Assembly (NCBI GenBank): GCA_001464795.1
Contig: LNEB01000014.1
Span: forward strand, 62,001-126,000
DNA from: Bdellovibrionales bacterium Ga0074139
GTDB lineage: Bacteria > Bdellovibrionota > Bdellovibrionia > Bdellovibrionales > Bdellovibrionaceae
DNA length: 64,000 nt
Reading direction: 5' to 3'
The stretch's first letter is position 1. Each line of letters starts with the position of its first letter. A program made the translations under genes and the position numbers. Under the pieces are notes generated by a model that worked only from the letters and a program-made list of their open reading frames with translations, did not search any database and had not been told where the DNA came from. Of this stretch, positions 9,515 through 19,374 are shown piece by piece.

Positions 9515-12500
9515 CTACGGATTAACTGTTCCACCAAATAATGCACCCGTGCCGGCCGTGACACCGTTGACGATCAGTGAACCTGTGGACTTTGTCCATG
9601 TGTTGCCACCAAGGGCTAAGCTTGTAGTTCTAAATATTGAACCGGCCGTTTGACTGACGACTCCTGATATCACTTGCGTCGAGCCATTCACCCTTGGAGT
9701 TCCTGAAATGGAGACCGCATGACTACCGGTCGCAATCACAAGATTAGGAATATTAACATTCAATGGACCCGAAATGATTTGGCCGGCCGGATTTCCTGTT
9801 AACCTAACAGTGGCCGTTCCGGTAATAGCGTTGTAAGCACCATCAATGAGTATCACATTTCCACTGACCGCTAAAACGCCTGAATCAATATTGTTCGTGC
9901 CGTAACCACCACGTCGTAAAGTCAAATTACCCAACACATTCATGGTACCTTGGATGATAAAAGCTCCGTAATGATTTGGCATGATATCCACATTGTTATA
10001 GTTAACACTCCCAGGAACAATCGTGATTGATTCTGAATAGTAACCGTTTGTTTCAAAAAATAAAGTCGAACCAGTTGTAGTGAATGTCCCTGAGGAAATA
10101 TAAGTATAATTTCGACCAATTTTTTGTACACCTTGAATGGTAACAGGATGAACACCTGTATTGATCTCAAGATTTGCCATTCTTCCATTGGCTCCTGTGA
10201 AGGAAACAATTTGCCCTGCCGGTCTTCCAATTAATTCGATAACGTAAGTACCTTCAATAATTGCACCGTTGCCATTAAACTGACCCGTCGAAAGATTACC
10301 AGCCACTTTTAAACGAAGGTTGTTAAATATGGTTTGATAGCCAGGCATATCCATTGTTAAATCATTGGCTACGGTGACTTCGGTTCCACTCCACTCTACA
10401 CCTGTGCAGCTGTTTATAAATCGCACATTATAGAACGTATGCACACGGCTGAGGTGAGCTTTGTGATTAGTACAACTAAAATCAAAATTAAAAGTTCCAT
10501 TATTGTGCTGAAAGTTTGTTGATATCCCTAAACCTGCGTAGACAGGATCGTAAGGGGCACCAGAAAGAACAGTGGTTGTTGCTGATGTAGCTCTAAAAGT
10601 TCCCGCACCGAAGAAAACTCTTCGATACAGTGTCATGTTGGCATTACTACCTAAGAAAGATCCACCCGCTTGGTTGATACCAAAGGCACCGATATTGACT
10701 TGTACACTTGGTGCTTGAGTGATTGTGCCTGTATAATCAGGCATCATATACAGACCTCGAACATTGGGGTTCACGTTAAGAGTTGGGTTACAATTAGAAC
10801 TGCAATTGGCATTAGAAAATATTGCCACTTGAGTGGCAGAATCCACTGGCACCACTCCACCAGACCAATTAGCTGCCGTATTCCAATTGGCATTGGCACC
10901 TGCACCTGTCCAAAAATAGGGATAGCCTGCACAAGCCAAAACTGCCCCATCATTTTGAAAGGATGTATTGGTATAAGTTCCACCACGACAAACAATTCCT
11001 GTATAATTACTAAGATACATGGCACGCGTGTTTAAATTAAAGCCATTCAGATTGATGACTCCAGATAGCAACCGAAATATTTGTGCAGAAGAGTTCGTAA
11101 ATGTTGCAGCTGAATTCAAGGTCAGCATGGCTAGTTTCTCGACTGTTATGTCACCACTAACAACACTTGCCGATGCACCAATATTTAGGGTCGAAGCTGT
11201 TCCACCAAAAAAAGTAAGATTAGCAGAACCTGTATAACCAAAGTTAACAAAGTTAACGTTCCCATTAACTACTAGTGTTCCCGAATCAATACCGCCGGAA
11301 CCAGACACAGAATCACCGACATTCAGATTTCCATCGATAAAAACACTTCCACCGAACAATGAAAATCGGGCATTAGACCCTGTTAAATTAACATGATGAA
11401 AACGAATATCTTTCGAGACAATGTTTCCATTTGTTGCACCAGTGAAAGTGAAAGTTCCAAAATTACTATTAAATACGGGCCTGTTATTAACAGCAAATCC
11501 GTAGCCCGTGATAGTGGCAGCTGAGGTGGCTGTATAGGTTCCACCACTTAGTATGATATTACCGTTTAAATTGATATTCGCATTGGAGCCAATAAATTTT
11601 CCGTTGATCTGAACCCAACCTTGGCTGCCTATCGTCACGGGCACGGCAGACCCCTGGGTGATAGTGCCTGTGTAATCAGAAGCTAAACGAATTCCCTTAA
11701 CGTTAGGATCCACATTCAATGTGGCGTTGCAATTGCTGCCACAAAAAGTATTACTAAAAAGTGCAACATCATTGACACCAGGTACTACAGCACCAGACCA
11801 GTTGCTGGCATTATTCCAGTTAGAATTACCCCCGGCACCCGTCCAATTAAAACTTGTAGAGCTACAATCAAACACTCCATTGTTTGTTAGTGAAGCCCTA
11901 GTTAAAGTTCCCCCATTGCAAATAAGCGTTCCAGAGGAATCAATTGTTACGTTGTCGTTCACGGTAAGATCACTGCCAGCCATGTTTAAAGTTCCAGCTA
12001 TGACTCGAAGGTCAGCTCCGCCCGTGTTGAAGCCCAAATTGCTTGCTAAGGTGACGCTGGATCCAACGGATTTATCAACAGTAATCAAGCTTCCTGGGTG
12101 TGAAGGTATGCCACTGCCAGACACTTGTATAACACTGGATGTGGCACCCCGGAACTGCAACTGAGAACTTCCAGTCACTCCGTTATTAGAAATTAAAAAG
12201 TCTCCGTTGATTTCAAAAGTTCCAGTATTGATTTGCCAGCCGTAGAGTCCATCATGCCATAGCAGACCCGCTGTTTTTAAACTTCCAGTTAAAGTCGTCC
12301 CTGGTGATCCACGAGGACGCATTTTCACATCATTGTACATAGCGGGGCCAGGAGTAAATTGAGAAACTTCTAAAAGCTCAATTGACGAGGAGCCTGCATT
12401 TAATGTTCCTGTTGAGTAAACGATATTTCGATTTGTTCTAATATTACCAGATAAATATATGACTCCACCAGTTGAGGCAAATTCAATATTTGGAACCCAA

Positions 12501-15500
12501 TTATAATCCGAATAGCCATTACCCAGCAACGTCTGATCAGTCGATCCAACAAACCGAATAAGACCAGCACCCTTTTTTCCTCCGCGGTTTACAACCACGT
12601 CACCTGACGCCAAAATTGTTCCTGTTATTTCTCCTGCGTACTGGCCATTAGAATCATCAAGAGTAAGTGTTCCTAATACTGTTAATGATCCAATAATAGT
12701 TAAATTACTCTCTTGTCCAGCAAGTCTGACATGATTAAATGGAATTGAACCTGGCGTCCAAGTGGCATGATCAATATAGCCAGGATTAAAATCCACAGTG
12801 GATGTTCCAGCATTAACAGTTCCTGATGTATAAACTAAATTTTGATAAGCAGGAATTCTTCCAGTTAAGCTAGCGACTCCGCCTGATTTAGCAAACTCAA
12901 TACCAATTCCAAAAGCAGTTGATTCTCCAAAAATGGTTTGATTCACACTTCCGGATATAACAACAAAAGCCTCACCCTTCATGCCACCACCTAAGTAATT
13001 AACATCACCTCGTGATATTAATCGGCCAGGGCCTGACATATAACCACCATAAATTGAATGCTTTTCATGGAAGTTTAAAGTGCCACCAATAATTAAATCA
13101 CCGTTTAAAGAGACATCACCTTGGTTTGTTCTAAACGTCACATTTCCGTAAACTTCTGAACCGCCTTTTACAGTGATTGCTGCGGCATAATCAGGCTCAA
13201 AAAATAAAGTGGAAGCCGATGCTGATACAGTTCCAGAATTATGGGTGAAATTTCGATGCAGTCTAAAAATTCCTGTCATTGTGACAGTGCCACCTGTTGA
13301 ACTAATATCAAGACTGGGTACGTAAGGGTTATTGACACCAGAAATTGTGACACTTTGGTTACTTGAACCTGATATTTTAAGTGTCCCAGGGCTGGTCATT
13401 CCGTAACCTGCAATAGTCACATTATTCTTGGCAGAAATGACTCCACTTAGTAGCTGACTGGAATTTGGATGTGTACCCTCTAGGGTCAGTGGTCCTAATA
13501 CATTAAGCTCACCAGTTAAATTAATACTTGTGTAACTTCCTGTCACAATCACAGCCCAATAATTTTCCGTGCCGACCGCAATATTCGTCGTTGTGTTCCA
13601 AGACGGATAACTAAAATTAAAAGTTCCAGAACTGTGATTAAAAACAGCTGTGCCCGTGGTATTATAAGAAGTTGCGTTGATAGTTGTGGTTCCAGATGTG
13701 GCCGTGTAAGTACCACCCGACAAAGTAAAAGTGGAACCCACAGTTTTAGTCGAAGCGACTCCGTTATAAGTTCCACCGGCTTGGATATAGCCAGAAGTTC
13801 CTATTGTTACAGTTGTTCCTGCTGTTAATGTTCCTGGATAATCAGAATTGAGTCTTAAACCTCTGACAGATACAGAAGCTGGCATACTGGAATTACAATT
13901 GGGACCCGTGCATTTCGAATTAAATAGAGCCACATCAGAAGCCGTGGGCACAGTGTTGTTGGTCCAATTACCAACTGTCGACCATTGATTATTTGCAGCT
14001 AATCCAGTCCAAGTAATTCCAATCGAAGGGCCACAAGACACTTCACCGTTGATCACAACACTCGAATAAGTTGGTGTGCCACCATTACAAATCAATCTTC
14101 CGTTTACACCAATTGTCAGTGTGCTACCCACATTCAATCCAAAACCTGCCATATTCACAATACCGTTTGTGATTGTAAAATTTTGTCCACTTGAATTGAT
14201 GTTTGCGACTGTAGCCAAAGTTAAGGTTCCTGAAGCTTTATCAACTATCATGCTGCCCGCTAAGTTAGATCCTGCTCCTGATTTATTGAAACTTTGCGCT
14301 CCAGTACCATTAAATGTTAATGCCGTTGTTCCTGCCCCTGAATGGGCACCCGCCAAATAATTTCCTGACAAATAAATTTCACCGCCGTTAACGGTCACGG
14401 CTCCCGATCCGGCTTGAGTATTAGAAATTCCTAAATTTCCACTGGCATTGATTCTTGGTGTGGCACCAGCCAATGTCCAAGTGATAGGAGTGGCTGCAAC
14501 AGGCTGCCCTCCACCGAATGTTAGGTTCGTAACATTAAGTGCATTCGCTAGAGAAATTGTAAAATTAGTCCCACCGTCCGAGTAGCGCTCAAACTGCATC
14601 GAGCTTGAATTTTCTAAATAAGTCCCACCCGAAATAGTAAAGTTTCCTAGCACAATGAAACTACTGGGTGGAGCTGTAAAACTTCCTGATGTATTTGTGA
14701 AGCTCTCAACAGTTAAGTTGATAGATCCACCAAGTGGAGTGACCGCACCGCTGGGTTTATTAATAATTAAGTTTGGCAGTCTTCCTGATGTTGAAGAATA
14801 GGTTTGAGCACCTGTTCCATTCAAAATAACATTTGATGGATTGGTATTGGCTTCCAGCTTTGCTGAAGGATCTAGAATTAAATTTCCCTTTACTTCAATG
14901 CTACCACCCGAAGCATAAATAGTTCCCAGCGCCCCAGCCACTGTTAACCCGATTCTGAAATCACTTAGAACATTAAAACTTCCCGAAGCTAAATTAACTT
15001 TGTAGGTTCCATTGGACGAGTTATAGCCACCCGAGTACTGTAAATTCCATAATTCCAAATTTGCAGGTACACTGACATTAATAGTACTATTAGCAGCAAC
15101 AATTCCGTTGTTATCAAATCTTAATAATCCATTGTTATGAAGAAAAGTTCCACCTACACTGACAAAACCAGAGGTCACAAGCATCTGGGCAGATGTGCTT
15201 GTGAAAGTTCCACCAGTTAAACTAAAAGTGGAATTTATTGTGATGTTTGCGTTGTTACCAACAAATGTTCCACCCGCTTGAGTCCAACCTGCACTACCAA
15301 CAATGATGGCCTGACCCGGAGCTTGAGTGATTGTTCCTGGATAAGTGGCATCGACACTGATTCCACCAATACTGATACTTGTATTAATTGTGGGTGAACA
15401 ATTCGATGAACATGCTGAAGTTATAAATCTTGCAGTATCCGATAAACCGGGAGCTGCATTGTCAGACCAATTTTGCGGGGTTGTCCAGTTGGCATCTGTA

Positions 15501-15649
15501 CCATAACCCACCCATGTGTAGGGTTGTAATCGATCAATACCTAACATATGAAAAAAAACATGTTGAGCATGACTATTTAAAGAGAAATAAAAAAGTGAAA
15601 AAAATAAAAACAAAGCAGCCAAAAGCTTTGTTTTTAGCAGTGATTTCAT
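9515..15649 (-). CDS. Giant exported beta-repeat surface protein (four Cys-paired modules)
   Basis: About 2044 aa. The ORF opens at 15706, but I place the start at the ATG at 15649 because it gives a clean signal peptide (MKSLLKTKLLAALFLFFSLF...SHAQ) and follows a GCCGATAA element. It carries four copies of the WTGxGGN..NWSGG..CxxNC..YxGTITQ module, beginning near 15514, 14011, 11845 and 10912. Between them lie long Gly/Thr/Ser/Asn-rich beta-strand repeats ('GxLxVxGNLT') typical of right-handed beta-helices. Linkers before three of the modules have a 'CNGG/CRGG...NNG...C' pair. The protein ends FGGTVNP. It resembles a filamentous, haemagglutinin-type surface protein but has no visible secretion partner or barrel. 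Role inferred: surface fibre or matrix. Confidence 0.8.
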   Translation of the reverse strand: MKSLLKTKLLAALFLFFSLFYFSLNSHAQHVFFHMLGIDRLQPYTWVGYGTDANWTTPQNWSDNAAPGLSDTARFITSACSSNCSPTINTSISIGGISVDATYPGTITQAPGQAIIVGSAGWTQAGGTFVGNNANITINSTFSLTGGTFTSTSAQMLVTSGFVSVGGTFLHNNGLLRFDNNGIVAANSTINVSVPANLELWNLQYSGGYNSSNGTYKVNLASGSFNVLSDFRIGLTVAGALGTIYASGGSIEVKGNLILDPSAKLEANTNPSNVILNGTGAQTYSSTSGRLPNLIINKPSGAVTPLGGSINLTVESFTNTSGSFTAPPSSFIVLGNFTISGGTYLENSSSMQFERYSDGGTNFTISLANALNVTNLTFGGGQPVAATPITWTLAGATPRINASGNLGISNTQAGSGAVTVNGGEIYLSGNYLAGAHSGAGTTALTFNGTGAQSFNKSGAGSNLAGSMIVDKASGTLTLATVANINSSGQNFTITNGIVNMAGFGLNVGSTLTIGVNGRLICNGGTPTYSSVVINGEVSCGPSIGITWTGLAANNQWSTVGNWTNNTVPTASDVALFNSKCTGPNCNSSMPASVSVRGLRLNSDYPGTLTAGTTVTIGTSGYIQAGGTYNGVASTKTVGSTFTLSGGTYTATSGTTTINATSYNTTGTAVFNHSSGTFNFSYPSWNTTTNIAVGTENYWAVIVTGSYTSINLTGELNVLGPLTLEGTHPNSSQLLSGVISAKNNVTIAGYGMTSPGTLKISGSSNQSVTISGVNNPYVPSLDISSTGGTVTMTGIFRLHRNFTHNSGTVSASASTLFFEPDYAAAITVKGGSEVYGNVTFRTNQGDVSLNGDLIIGGTLNFHEKHSIYGGYMSGPGRLISRGDVNYLGGGMKGEAFVVISGSVNQTIFGESTAFGIGIEFAKSGGVASLTGRIPAYQNLVYTSGTVNAGTSTVDFNPGYIDHATWTPGSIPFNHVRLAGQESNLTIIGSLTVLGTLTLDDSNGQYAGEITGTILASGDVVVNRGGKKGAGLIRFVGSTDQTLLGNGYSDYNWVPNIEFASTGGVIYLSGNIRTNRNIVYSTGTLNAGSSSIELLEVSQFTPGPAMYNDVKMRPRGSPGTTLTGSLKTAGLLWHDGLYGWQINTGTFEINGDFLISNNGVTGSSQLQFRGATSSVIQVSGSGIPSHPGSLITVDKSVGSSVTLASNLGFNTGGADLRVIAGTLNMAGSDLTVNDNVTIDSSGTLICNGGTLTRASLTNNGVFDCSSTSFNWTGAGGNSNWNNASNWSGAVVPGVNDVALFSNTFCGSNCNATLNVDPNVKGIRLASDYTGTITQGSAVPVTIGSQGWVQINGKFIGSNANINLNGNIILSGGTYTATSAATITGYGFAVNNRPVFNSNFGTFTFTGATNGNIVSKDIRFHHVNLTGSNARFSLFGGSVFIDGNLNVGDSVSGSGGIDSGTLVVNGNVNFVNFGYTGSANLTFFGGTASTLNIGASASVVSGDITVEKLAMLTLNSAATFTNSSAQIFRLLSGVINLNGFNLNTRAMYLSNYTGIVCRGGTYTNTSFQNDGAVLACAGYPYFWTGAGANANWNTAANWSGGVVPVDSATQVAIFSNANCSSNCNPTLNVNPNVRGLYMMPDYTGTITQAPSVQVNIGAFGINQAGGSFLGSNANMTLYRRVFFGAGTFRATSATTTVLSGAPYDPVYAGLGISTNFQHNNGTFNFDFSCTNHKAHLSRVHTFYNVRFINSCTGVEWSGTEVTVANDLTMDMPGYQTIFNNLRLKVAGNLSTGQFNGNGAIIEGTYVIELIGRPAGQIVSFTGANGRMANLEINTGVHPVTIQGVQKIGRNYTYISSGTFTTTGSTLFFETNGYYSESITIVPGSVNYNNVDIMPNHYGAFIIQGTMNVLGNLTLRRGGYGTNNIDSGVLAVSGNVILIDGAYNAITGTATVRLTGNPAGQIISGPLNVNIPNLVIATGSHAVSISGTPRVNGSTQVISGVVSQTAGSIFRTTSLALGGNTWTKSTGSLIVNGVTAGTGALFGGTVNP

Positions 15650-15656
15650 ACCTAAT

Positions 15657-15664
15657 TTATCGGC
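15657..15664 (-). promoter_or_regulatory. Perfect GCCGATAA (sigma-28-type -10) before the 9515 gene
   Basis: GCCGATAA on the minus strand, ending 7 nt before the ATG at 15649, the same placement as at both fibre genes. The matching -35 is poor: the only TAAA lies 12 nt upstream of the -10 instead of 16. A weak or non-standard sigma-28 promoter is possible, and so is simple read-through from 15721. Confidence 0.4.
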
Positions 15665-15699
15665 TAAAATGATGATTTTAATGAGTAAATATATGACAG

Positions 15700-15714
15700 T
15701 TCTCAAATTGAGAA
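15700..15714. promoter_or_regulatory. 15-bp perfect palindrome between the two beta-repeat genes
   Basis: TTCTCAA and TTGAGAA arms of 7 bp around one central base, 7 nt after the stop of the 15721 gene (read on the minus strand) and upstream of the 15649 start. It could be an operator or a weak transcript hairpin. It lacks a T-tract, so a terminator is unlikely. Confidence 0.3.
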
Positions 15715-15720
15715 TCTCAA

Positions 15721-18700
15721 TTAGGGATTAATTGTTCCACCACTATTTGATAAAGCTTCGTAAGTGAGAGTTCCACCACCGCGGTTAATGACTGTACCAC
15801 TGGCAAGTTGCAAAATGTTATTGGTACCAACGGCCGTTCCAATGGTCATGTTGAAGCCAGCCATATTCAAAGTTCCAGATTGCAAAATGAGATCTGAATC
15901 ACCGTAATTGACTCTGAAATTTGAGGTTTGTGTCACTGTTGCCCCACCTGTTTTATTGATGATCAATGGTCCAGGGTTAATGGCAGTTCCACTAGCAGTT
16001 AGAGTCGCATTTGTTGAACCAACCATTTCAAACTCAGTGGTGGAAGACGATTCTATTATCATCAAATGATAATTTTTTGAGATTTGAATTCTTCCACCAA
16101 GCATTCTTGCCGAATTAAAATTTTTATCAATTTCCAAATTTCCTAAAACTTGCATCGTTCCTGAAATAGTCGTCGGCCCGCAGTTATAATACCTGACATT
16201 CTGAAATTGAATATTTCCAGGAGTATGGGTGTCCATATCCCAACAGCCACCAGGTAAATCCCTATTTCTAATATGAGTCCAAGAATCGTTAGCAAAACTA
16301 ACACCACCAGATTGAATATGCTGGTAACCAGCTAAAGTTGTATTACCCAAAAAACTCACCGTTCCAGAAGGTTTATCAAATATGACTCGTCCAACACGGG
16401 TGGAGGAAGCAGGAGGCAATCCTGACGTAGTCACTGTTTGATTGTTCGTTCCTTTAAAATAAATCAATGCATTCGTGAAGTATTCATGGACTGTAATAGA
16501 CAAGTTACCATAAAGATCAACGGATCCTTCAAGACGACCATTATAGGTTGTAAGTGAAAGGCTAAGATTACCTAAGACTGTTAATGGAGTGCCTAACGTA
16601 TGACCTCCATCACCTGTAAAGCTAATATTGTTTACACTATCACCTCCGAACTCATAAATCGTTTCTCCATAACCTGAATTTCGAGTCACACTGATGCTGC
16701 CGCTACCATGATTAAAAGTGGCTCCTGGGCTGACTAAAATGGCGGACTGGTTAATAGTGAGAGTTGCTGAGGTGGCTGTAAATGTTCCACCGGTTATTGC
16801 AAAAAATCCTGTGATGGATTGATTGACGTTACTTCCATTGAAAGTTCCTCCGGCTTGTCGCCAGCCCTGGGCGCCAATCGTCATTAAAATTCCAGCAGGC
16901 TGAGTGATCACTCCTGTGTAGTCACTTAAAATTCTCACTCCTCGGTTATTGGGATTAACGTTCATGGTCGCATTACAAGTTGATCCACAATAAGCATTAC
17001 TAAACGCAGGCACATCATTGATTCCTGGCGCAACGCCACCAGACCAATTGGCATTATTATTCCAGTTGGTATTTCCGCCAGCCCCGGTCCAATGAAATGG
17101 ATAAGTTGAATAACCTGGGCAATTGATTGTTCCGTTATTCACAAGTGTAGTAGCTTCAAATTCTCCACCGTTGCAAATCAGTGCTGTCCCTGTATTTAAT
17201 GTTAAAGTGTTGATATTTCGGAAACCAAATCCACTGAGATTGATGGTTCCATTCACCAACGTCCAATTTTGCCCCGTGTTTAAATTTGCATTGCCAGTGA
17301 AGGTGATTGTTGCACCCGGTTTGTCAGCCACAATATCGGGGGCTAAAAATGAATTCGCTGTTTTTTGAAATGAAATAGAATTGCTGCCTTCAAGACGCAT
17401 GGTCGTCGTACCCAGACATCCGTTATTATTTGAAATAACATCCCCGCGGGCGATGACCGTACCGCCGTTGATGACTCCGGTCGTTCCCGAAGAGCTACAG
17501 TTAAAGGATCCATTCGCTATTAATGTTCCAGTTATAGCACGAGCGCCAGAATTATGAGCCGTACTAAATGAAATATTAAAAAATTCAACGTAGGAATTAA
17601 TAATTATATTTTGAGTCGTATAGTCGATGAAAGGAAAATAGGCCGTTGAAGTACCGGGATTAATAGTTCCTGCATTATAAGTGAATGTTCTAGAAAATCT
17701 TAAAGTTCCTGACAAATTCAAAACACCACTGTGATTAATTTCAGTCACTGGAATATTCGCGCCGCTGACTCCAGAAATGGTGCGAGTGCTAGCTCCTTCA
17801 ATTAAAAGCACAGATGTTCCTACGCAACCAAGATTTGAAAAACTAAGATTGCCTCGAGCGCTAATCGTTCCAGAGTTAATTGTTCCTACTGCTGTTGTTG
17901 AACTGCACTCAAAAGTTCCATCGACGGCTAAAGTTCCAACTATTGTTTTAATCCCAGAGCTTCCAACACCAGAAAAATTGACGTTATTAAACTCAAGCAA
18001 ATTGGAAACGGTGATTGTGCGTGTGCCAGAGACAAATCCAAAAATTGCAGTTGAAATACCTGCATCCACCACACCGTTTGAATAGGTCATATTTTGACTG
18101 AAGAGTAATGAGCCTACGAACGACACAATCCCACCAGTTGAATTAATATCAATATTTGGAATGTGAGCTGTTGCTATTCCTGTGATGGATTGATTGGTAT
18201 TACCAGCGACACTGATCAAACCCGAGCCCATACAGCCAAGATCACCGAAAACCAGATTTCCGCGAGCCACTACAGTGCCTGTATTGATGTTTGCCGGCTG
18301 AGTAATAGCAGAACAAGTGAATGTATTATTAACAACTAAATTGCCTGAAACAATTTTTGTTCCATTGCCTGAACCTGCAATTACAACATTATAAAATTCA
18401 ATGGGCCCAGCTGATATTGTTTGAGTTGCATAAGCAGTCAGCACAAAAGTAATATTTGAGGTGCCTGCAACCACAGTCCCAGTTGTATGTGTTAAATTGC
18501 CAAGGATTGCGATATTTCCGACTAAACTGACGGAACCACCACTGGAATTTATGACCACATTTGGTAGGAAATTATTTGAACCTGAACCTGTAATCGACTG
18601 ATTGGAATTTCCGTTCAAAATAATGGATCCCGTTCCTTGGCAACCAGAATCTGAGGTCGTGATATTTCCGCGCACAGAAACTGTACCGGTATTAAGCCGC

Positions 18701-19374
18701 GGTCCTCCTGGGGATTGACCATGACAAAGTAAGTTTCCAAGAACATCAATATTTCCTGAGATATTGATATTCATATCATTTGAAATACCAAAAAAGTTTA
18801 CATTGTTAAACTGAGCACCAGATGTCGATACATTTCTTGTTGAGTACTGGGTTAAAGAAAAAAGAAAAAGTCCATTGTTGTGACTAAAAGTAGCCGCTGG
18901 TGTTTGAATAGTAACATCAGTCTGAGTTGAAAGTGTTGCAGTGGTCGACGTGAAACTTCCACCAGTTAAAGAATAAGGTCCAGTCACTGTTATATTGGCA
19001 GAGCCACCCACAAAAGTACCAGCGGCCTGTTGAAAGCCAACAGCACCTACTGCAATTGTATTAGATCCTTGAGTGATCGTACCCGTATAGCTTGCATCCA
19101 TCCTAAGCCCTGCAATCGACACATTCGTATTCACTGTGACGTCACACTGAAAACCTTGGCACTCAAAATTAAAGACAGCTGTATCGTTAATACCAGGTAC
19201 CACTTTGGTGGACCAGTTATCAACCGTCGTCCAGTTGGAATCTGCTCCCTTACCGACCCAAACGAATGATGCAGTTGCATTGGGTAGCAGATGAAATTGC
19301 ATATATTGTGCAAGTGCAGTTGTTGAAAACCATGCAGCAAAAGTAAGTGCGGTGATTATTTTCATTTTAATCAT
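15721..19374 (-). CDS. Exported beta-repeat surface protein (two Cys-paired modules)
   Basis: About 1217 aa. The ATG at 19374 is preferred over TTG 19380 because AAAGGGG lies 8 nt upstream. It overlaps the stop of the thioredoxin-like gene by 8 nt (coupled translation). The signal peptide ends TTALAQ. Module copies begin at about 19260 and 17091, each with W.G...NW, a Cys pair and SYTGTITQ / DYTGVITQ. The first half also repeats a unit of about 130 residues reading 'G.I.V.GNL.C......G.GNTNQSITG', each with Cys residues ('FTCSAI', 'GCMGSG'), so this protein is the richest in regularly spaced cysteines. It ends GGTINP. Likely exported and surface exposed; function unknown. Confidence 0.8.
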   Translation of the reverse strand: MIKMKIITALTFAAWFSTTALAQYMQFHLLPNATASFVWVGKGADSNWTTVDNWSTKVVPGINDTAVFNFECQGFQCDVTVNTNVSIAGLRMDASYTGTITQGSNTIAVGAVGFQQAAGTFVGGSANITVTGPYSLTGGSFTSTTATLSTQTDVTIQTPAATFSHNNGLFLFSLTQYSTRNVSTSGAQFNNVNFFGISNDMNINISGNIDVLGNLLCHGQSPGGPRLNTGTVSVRGNITTSDSGCQGTGSIILNGNSNQSITGSGSNNFLPNVVINSSGGSVSLVGNIAILGNLTHTTGTVVAGTSNITFVLTAYATQTISAGPIEFYNVVIAGSGNGTKIVSGNLVVNNTFTCSAITQPANINTGTVVARGNLVFGDLGCMGSGLISVAGNTNQSITGIATAHIPNIDINSTGGIVSFVGSLLFSQNMTYSNGVVDAGISTAIFGFVSGTRTITVSNLLEFNNVNFSGVGSSGIKTIVGTLAVDGTFECSSTTAVGTINSGTISARGNLSFSNLGCVGTSVLLIEGASTRTISGVSGANIPVTEINHSGVLNLSGTLRFSRTFTYNAGTINPGTSTAYFPFIDYTTQNIIINSYVEFFNISFSTAHNSGARAITGTLIANGSFNCSSSGTTGVINGGTVIARGDVISNNNGCLGTTTMRLEGSNSISFQKTANSFLAPDIVADKPGATITFTGNANLNTGQNWTLVNGTINLSGFGFRNINTLTLNTGTALICNGGEFEATTLVNNGTINCPGYSTYPFHWTGAGGNTNWNNNANWSGGVAPGINDVPAFSNAYCGSTCNATMNVNPNNRGVRILSDYTGVITQPAGILMTIGAQGWRQAGGTFNGSNVNQSITGFFAITGGTFTATSATLTINQSAILVSPGATFNHGSGSISVTRNSGYGETIYEFGGDSVNNISFTGDGGHTLGTPLTVLGNLSLSLTTYNGRLEGSVDLYGNLSITVHEYFTNALIYFKGTNNQTVTTSGLPPASSTRVGRVIFDKPSGTVSFLGNTTLAGYQHIQSGGVSFANDSWTHIRNRDLPGGCWDMDTHTPGNIQFQNVRYYNCGPTTISGTMQVLGNLEIDKNFNSARMLGGRIQISKNYHLMIIESSSTTEFEMVGSTNATLTASGTAINPGPLIINKTGGATVTQTSNFRVNYGDSDLILQSGTLNMAGFNMTIGTAVGTNNILQLASGTVINRGGGTLTYEALSNSGGTINP

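Larger units (their letters stand above)
2824..19260 (-). repeat. Seven dispersed copies of a ~105-aa Cys-paired module
   Basis: Approximate copies: 2824..3150, 10580..10912, 11520..11845, 13690..14011, 15191..15514, 16771..17091 and 18940..19260. The shared pattern is WxGxGxxxNWxxxxNW, P...D.A.F, a Cys pair 3-4 residues apart, N..V.G.R....Y.GTIT, then a GxxGWxQxxGxF core. Similarity is visible at nucleotide level too, for instance in the stretches encoding the NW...NWSGG part, so recombination between copies is plausible. Confidence 0.8.

Noticed and set aside
1615-19374. Type V autotransporters
   Set aside because: The beta-repeat proteins lack a C-terminal barrel and the final aromatic residue, and no two-partner secretion transporter gene is nearby.
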